Part shown: in pieces, positions 4,616-8,295 of the stretch | Position numbering within the stretch: position 1 is the stretch's first letter | How the letters are laid out: the number at the start of each line of letters is the position of its first letter | NCBI GenBank assembly: GCA_036558305.1 | Contig: DATBFX010000557.1 | Span: 1 to 8,295 of the forward strand | Direction: 5' to 3' | Origin: DATBFX01 sp036558305 | GTDB taxonomy: Bacteria; Chloroflexota; Chloroflexia; Thermomicrobiales; UBA6265 | Length of the DNA: 8,295 bases | Translations under genes and position numbers: made by a program | The notes under the pieces: generated by a model | What the model was told of the DNA's origin: nothing | Databases searched by the model: none | What the model saw: the letters and a program-made list of their open reading frames with translations, nothing else

Positions 4616-6637
4616 TCAAGACCCAGCGACGGACGCGTCCGGGCGGCCCCAGAGACGAGGGCTCTGGAAAACGGCCGTGGTCGCCCCGGCGTTTTCGAAG
4701 GCAACGCCGATCTGCGCCGTCCCGTCGGGGCACGGCACCGCCAGGACCAGGTCTTGCCAGCCGGTACCGTCCTTTGCGGTCGTGCGGGATTCTTCGCCGA
4801 GCACGCCGCCATCAGTGGCAAGACAGCGGACCGTGGCGCGGGCGCCGGTGGCCTTACCATCCGCGCGCGCCTCGACGTCCAGGGTGTACAGCCCGGACGA
4901 TGCCGGAGCCGCTGCGCCCGCGGTGATCGGACCGGCGCCCTTGGGGATCGTCAACGCCTGGTCATCGGCAAAACCGAGATCGAGGGATTGGCCGAGGCGT
5001 GCGTCGGGCCGGGCGTAGAGTTCCATCTCCATGCCGGTATAGCCGCGGCGCAGGAGGAGGCGGTAGCCCAGCGAGGCCAGTGCCTTGCGCACCACCGGCG
5101 AACCGGTGGAACGGTGGGTCAGGAACCAGACCTCGGCGTTCTCCGGTGTCGCGGGGAGCAGTTCGGCCAGTCTGCCTTCCTCGACGTCGCGGAGCGAGGG
5201 ACCGCGGTCGAGCCAGCGCTGGGCGCCGGTCCGGTATTCCTCCTCGCCGTCGACGACGGTGATGAAGCGCGGCTCGGTCAGGCGGTCGCCCGCGTAGAGG
5301 TCGATCAGGTCGGTGTCCATGCCGCCGATCGAGAAGGTCACGATCGGGGCGTTGTCGGTGTTGAGGCGGGCGAGGTCGGCCGAGGCGTCGTTCCACCGCA
5401 CGCGCCCGGAGTTGCTATAGACCGGCGGCAGCGCCACGACCGAGACGACCAGCAGATAGCACCAACCGGCCACGCCGATCGCCCGCAGCCAGCCCGGCAG
5501 CGCCCCGGTCACGCGAGCGCGGGCCATCACCGCGCTCACGAGCAGCGACCACCCGACCGTCGCCGGGATCAGCGTCCGCACGGCGAAACCGGGGCTGATC
5601 TTGCTGATCACGACGGCCATCGCCGGCACACCGAGGGCGAGCGCGGCGACGGTCGCCAGGGCGAACCGGTGCCGACTGAGCACGAACGCGCCGGCGATGC
5701 CGGCGGGGAGGAGCAGCAGCAGGAACGGCGTGTGGAAGCTCGCCCAGCGATCCCAGGCGTTCGGCCAGATCATGCTCGGCCCGGAGGCGCGGCCGTCGAG
5801 ACCGACGAGGAAGGGGATGGCACTCCAGACGTCGTTCCAGGTCGCCGCCAGGTATTCGGAGCGGCGCTCGATCTCGTTGACGCCGTCGATCGTTCGCGCG
5901 ATCTGCGGCAACCAGGGCGCGTAGGCGAGTAGGGCAGCCGCGGTGGCGCCGATCAGCCAGGCGGCGGCCCGCCGCTGCTTCCAGACCACGAACGCCAGCA
6001 GCGCCCCCAGCGGCGCCAGCGCGTAGGCGGCGCTGTAGTCGACGTAGACCGCGGCGGTCACGGCGAGACCGTAGACGGCGGCGGCGCGACGCGAGGGGTT
6101 TTGCCAGTAGGCGACAAGCGCGTCGTAGGCGGCGACGACGGCCAGCGTCGCCGGGGCGTACATCCGACCGTCTCGCGAAAACTCGAGATGCAACGGCGAG
6201 ACGGCGACGAGGAGGGCGGCCGCCAACCCCGCCCGCTCATCGAGCAAGCGCCGGCCGAGATCGTAGACGACCGGGATCGTCGCGATGCCGGCGACGGTAG
6301 CAACCGTGCGCGCGGCGATCGACTCGCCGACGAAGAGGTTGGCCAGCTTGGCGAGGGCAAAGAAGAGGGGCGGATGGGGAGCGTAGTAGCCGTCGAATCC
6401 GAGCGCCGCTCCCCAGGACTGGCGGGAGTAGAGGAGCGTGAATCCCTCGTCGATGCGGAGACCGAGGTAGTCGAGTCGCGGCAGGCGGAGCGCGGCGGCC
6501 AGCAGCGTCGTCCCCACGATACCGAGGAGAGACCACGAGATCGTCACCGCCGAGGCGCGATGCGCGAGGCGCATCCCGACGCGCCCGCCGAAGGGGGTGT
6601 CGGTCCCTTGGGACGTCGTTAGCGGCGTCTGGCTCAC
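4616..6637 (-). CDS. GT39-family (PMT_2/ArnT-like) membrane glycosyltransferase with C-terminal beta-sandwich-like domain
   Basis: 673 residues from GTG 6637. After a short cytoplasmic N-terminus there are about a dozen hydrophobic spans between 33 and 403. The first outer loop holds RIDEGFT (Asp63-Glu64), the acidic pair used by GT-C enzymes of the PMT/ArnT group. It is followed by HPPLFF (88-93) and by RDGRMYAPA (155-163), a common signature of GT39-type proteins. Such enzymes use a polyprenyl-phosphate sugar as donor and transfer it outside the membrane to lipid, glycan or protein. Residues about 405-545 form a soluble region (NDASADLARLNTDNAPIVTF). The final ~120 (about 550-673, with SGLYTLDVEARAD and WQDLVLAVPCPDG) look like a jelly-roll domain of the carbohydrate-binding kind. 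Acceptor and sugar are unknown. The gene follows a YfhO-like gene by 19 nt through a mini-ORF. An alternative start is Met22 (6574). Confidence 0.85.
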   Translation of the reverse strand: MSQTPLTTSQGTDTPFGGRVGMRLAHRASAVTISWSLLGIVGTTLLAAALRLPRLDYLGLRIDEGFTLLYSRQSWGAALGFDGYYAPHPPLFFALAKLANLFVGESIAARTVATVAGIATIPVVYDLGRRLLDERAGLAAALLVAVSPLHLEFSRDGRMYAPATLAVVAAYDALVAYWQNPSRRAAAVYGLAVTAAVYVDYSAAYALAPLGALLAFVVWKQRRAAAWLIGATAAALLAYAPWLPQIARTIDGVNEIERRSEYLAATWNDVWSAIPFLVGLDGRASGPSMIWPNAWDRWASFHTPFLLLLLPAGIAGAFVLSRHRFALATVAALALGVPAMAVVISKISPGFAVRTLIPATVGWSLLVSAVMARARVTGALPGWLRAIGVAGWCYLLVVSVVALPPVYSNSGRVRWNDASADLARLNTDNAPIVTFSIGGMDTDLIDLYAGDRLTEPRFITVVDGEEEYRTGAQRWLDRGPSLRDVEEGRLAELLPATPENAEVWFLTHRSTGSPVVRKALASLGYRLLLRRGYTGMEMELYARPDARLGQSLDLGFADDQALTIPKGAGPITAGAAAPASSGLYTLDVEARADGKATGARATVRCLATDGGVLGEESRTTAKDGTGWQDLVLAVPCPDGTAQIGVAFENAGATTAVFQSPRLWGRPDASVAGS

Positions 6638-6660
6638 CTCATCCCCGTCTCAAGAGTCAT
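6634..6660 (-). other. Nine-codon mini-ORF bridging the YfhO-like and GT39 genes
   Basis: On the - strand an ATG at 6660-6658 overlaps the TGA of the YfhO-like gene (ATGA). It reads eight residues, MTLETGMR, to a TGA at 6636-6634 that overlaps the GTG start of the glycosyltransferase (GTGA). This arrangement would let terminating ribosomes restart twice. The mini-ORF contains the only purine-rich, SD-like sequence before the GTG (GGGGATGAG). Whether the peptide itself is made or matters is unknown, and the overlap could be chance. Confidence 0.4.
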
Positions 6661-8295
6661 GGTCCAACCGGTTGCGGGTGAGATCGACGGTGCTGCAGCC
6701 CGAGCGCCAGGACGACAAGGGCGACGACCAGCGCGGTGGCCGCGGACGCCAGGAGACCGAGGCGCAGCGACGGTTGATCGTACCGCAACTCGACGACATG
6801 GTCGCCGGCCGGGATCGGCACGCCGCGGAGAACGCGGTCGGTTTGGTAGATGCCGACCGGTTTGCCGTCGACGTAGGCATGCCAATCCGGGTGGTCGATC
6901 TCGCTCAGGACCAGCAGCCCGGCCGCTCCGGTCGAGGTGGTGAGGGTGATCCGTTCCGGTTGGTAGCCGACGACGGTCGCGCGGTCCTGCGCCGGATCGG
7001 CGGGAGGGGCGGTCTCGGGCGGATTGCTGCTGAGCAAGGCGGTCTGCCGCGGATCGAATTCCCGTTTCCGCAGCGACGGCAGGATCGTGGCCCGCTTGAC
7101 CTTGCGCAGGTCGTGGACGATCCAGGCGCGGGGGAGCGCGTCGTCCACCTCGACCACGCGGACCCGCTCGTCGGCGTAGACGGTGCGGCAGCGCTGGCTG
7201 AGGTGGAGGAGATCGGGGCGACCTGGCGGGACCTGACTCGGGATCACGAGGTAGCGGACGTTCAAGAGGGCCAGCACCGGCGAATTCCACCCCGACCCCA
7301 GGATGTTCGCCGTGTGGTAGCCCTGGTCGCGCACGTTCACGGCGTGGATGACGGTGGAATAGAGCGAAAGCTGGACCGGGTTGTACCCCTGGACGTCGTC
7401 CAGACCGAGCAGGATCGCCTGGTTGTTGACGAGGAGCGCCATCACGTTCGGATCGCGATACTCAGAAACGTAGGTGCGCCGGCCGGGTCCGCTCTCGACG
7501 AGGGTCGGGCGCGGGTCGTACCCGAAGAAACGGAACGGCTCGGACGATTCGGCCTGGCGCTGCTGAAGGAAGACCGCGGCGCCGCTCGCCGAGGTGTACC
7601 CGTCCACCGTCGCCGACCACTCCGCGTCGTGGGGGTCGCCGTCGAGCCGGCCGAGCACCAGTCTGCCCGTCGGATCCAGGAAGACGACGAGCACGAGGGC
7701 GACGGTGGCGATCATTCGCAGCCGGAGTGGCCGGACCCAGACCAGGAGAAGGAGAAGCAGCGAAACGGCGGCGATGCTGACCAACGTCTTCGCCGGGATA
7801 TGGTGGGGACCGTTCGATGAGTCGAGTGGCGGTGCGGTGGCCCGCAAACGGTTGTCGATGACCCCCGCGACCGCAATCGGTGCCAGGGCGAGAATCGTCG
7901 CCTTCCACCGAGACGACACGTCCCGGAACGCCGAGACCGTGGCGCCCGCCAGGAGGGCAGGTCCGATGTAGAAGACCGTCAGGATGTGGTCGGGCAAGTG
8001 CTGGTGGAGTTGGCGAAACCGGGGCAAGAGGTAGAAGAGGTGATGAACCGGCCATTCGTGCAGTGTCAGGATCATCGTCACCAGCGAGAGACCGACAAAG
8101 AAGGGGGTGGCGAAGCGGCGCCAGGCGATGAACGGGGCGACGACCGCGAGGGCGAAGATCGCCCCGCCCAGGTACCACCGCCCCAGGCGATCGTCGTCGC
8201 TGAGCAGGCGATCCGCGAGCGTAAGCACCCCCCAACCGCCCGTGTCCGCCACGTCCTCGCTGACCTTGCTGTAGTCGCCGCCGGCCAGGTTCGTC
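6657..8295 (-). CDS. YfhO-family membrane protein (GT-C-like), 5' end outside window
   Basis: The - strand frame is open from the window edge to TGA 6659-6657, giving 545 visible residues. A GTG at 8252 could be read as a start, but the frame continues upstream as plausible coding sequence, and YfhO proteins are usually longer with many N-terminal spans, so I call it partial. Counting from that GTG, hydrophobic spans lie near 25-43, 49-65, 90-107, 117-132, 155-172 and 178-193. A long outer domain follows, then a last span near 497-518. Typical features are LLPRFRQLHQHLPDHIL (75-91), DDVQGYNPVQL (285-295), LLNVRYLVIPS (329-339), DHPDWHAYVDGKPV (453-466) and VPIPAGDHVVELRY (478-491). Bacillus YfhO takes part in glycosylation of lipoteichoic acid; here the acceptor is unknown. 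It is first in the operon with the GT39 protein, suggesting joint work on surface glycans. Confidence 0.86.
   Translation of the reverse strand, partial: TNLAGGDYSKVSEDVADTGGWGVLTLADRLLSDDDRLGRWYLGGAIFALAVVAPFIAWRRFATPFFVGLSLVTMILTLHEWPVHHLFYLLPRFRQLHQHLPDHILTVFYIGPALLAGATVSAFRDVSSRWKATILALAPIAVAGVIDNRLRATAPPLDSSNGPHHIPAKTLVSIAAVSLLLLLLVWVRPLRLRMIATVALVLVVFLDPTGRLVLGRLDGDPHDAEWSATVDGYTSASGAAVFLQQRQAESSEPFRFFGYDPRPTLVESGPGRRTYVSEYRDPNVMALLVNNQAILLGLDDVQGYNPVQLSLYSTVIHAVNVRDQGYHTANILGSGWNSPVLALLNVRYLVIPSQVPPGRPDLLHLSQRCRTVYADERVRVVEVDDALPRAWIVHDLRKVKRATILPSLRKREFDPRQTALLSSNPPETAPPADPAQDRATVVGYQPERITLTTSTGAAGLLVLSEIDHPDWHAYVDGKPVGIYQTDRVLRGVPIPAGDHVVELRYDQPSLRLGLLASAATALVVALVVLALGLQHRRSHPQPVGP

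Noticed and set aside
4754..5932. Long + strand ORF (392 codons) antisense to the GT39 gene
   Set aside because: Arg/Asp/Gly-rich shadow of the clear membrane protein on the other strand; no ribosome site or family motif.
6597..7820. Long + strand ORF (407 codons) antisense to the YfhO-like gene
   Set aside because: It has no recognisable domain, is strongly charged and low in hydrophobic content, and is explained by GC-rich third positions of the - strand gene.

Overview
The window is GC-rich, with strong GC bias at third codon positions and long spurious antisense reading frames. It reads as ordinary chromosome from a high-GC bacterium. The mix of a Thr/Pro-tailed SH3-repeat secreted protein, large GT-C membrane proteins, a tandem universal stress protein and an AraC/dihydrofolate-reductase-like pair would fit Chloroflexota, perhaps Thermomicrobia. 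That placement is inference from gene style; no rRNA or other marker gene is present. I see no tRNA, rRNA, CRISPR array, insertion sequence or phage gene.

Left part (1-2131, + strand): the last 62 codons of an enolase-superfamily (mandelate racemase/muconate lactonizing type) enzyme. Next come an AraC-type transcription factor and a RibD-C/dihydrofolate-reductase-like protein whose start overlaps the regulator's stop. After a 175-nt gap holding a small hairpin and a weak promoter candidate there is a VOC (glyoxalase/bleomycin-resistance fold) protein that lacks several usual metal ligands. 

Middle (2136-4519): a two-domain universal stress protein on the - strand starts with TTG behind a strong Shine-Dalgarno sequence. 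Its 3' end lies 4 nt from the end of the VOC gene, a tail-to-tail arrangement. A 314-nt divergent intergenic region with several inverted repeats separates it from a secreted protein made of four SH3b repeats and a Thr/Pro-rich tail. 

Right part (4616-8295, - strand): a two-gene operon of large membrane proteins. A YfhO-family protein (5' end outside the window) is followed by a GT39/PMT_2-type glycosyltransferase with a C-terminal beta-sandwich-like domain. The two genes are joined by a nine-codon mini-ORF whose start overlaps the stop of the first gene and whose stop overlaps the start of the second. A hairpin between the convergent SH3 and glycosyltransferase genes is a plausible shared terminator.

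Functionally, the right half concerns the cell surface: lipid-linked sugar transfer and a possible Thr-rich acceptor or wall-binding protein. The left half looks like small-molecule metabolism and stress response. I found no clearly new biological system. The most interesting points are the mini-ORF linkage, the four-SH3 protein beside the glycosyltransferase operon, and the structured usp/SH3 intergenic region.
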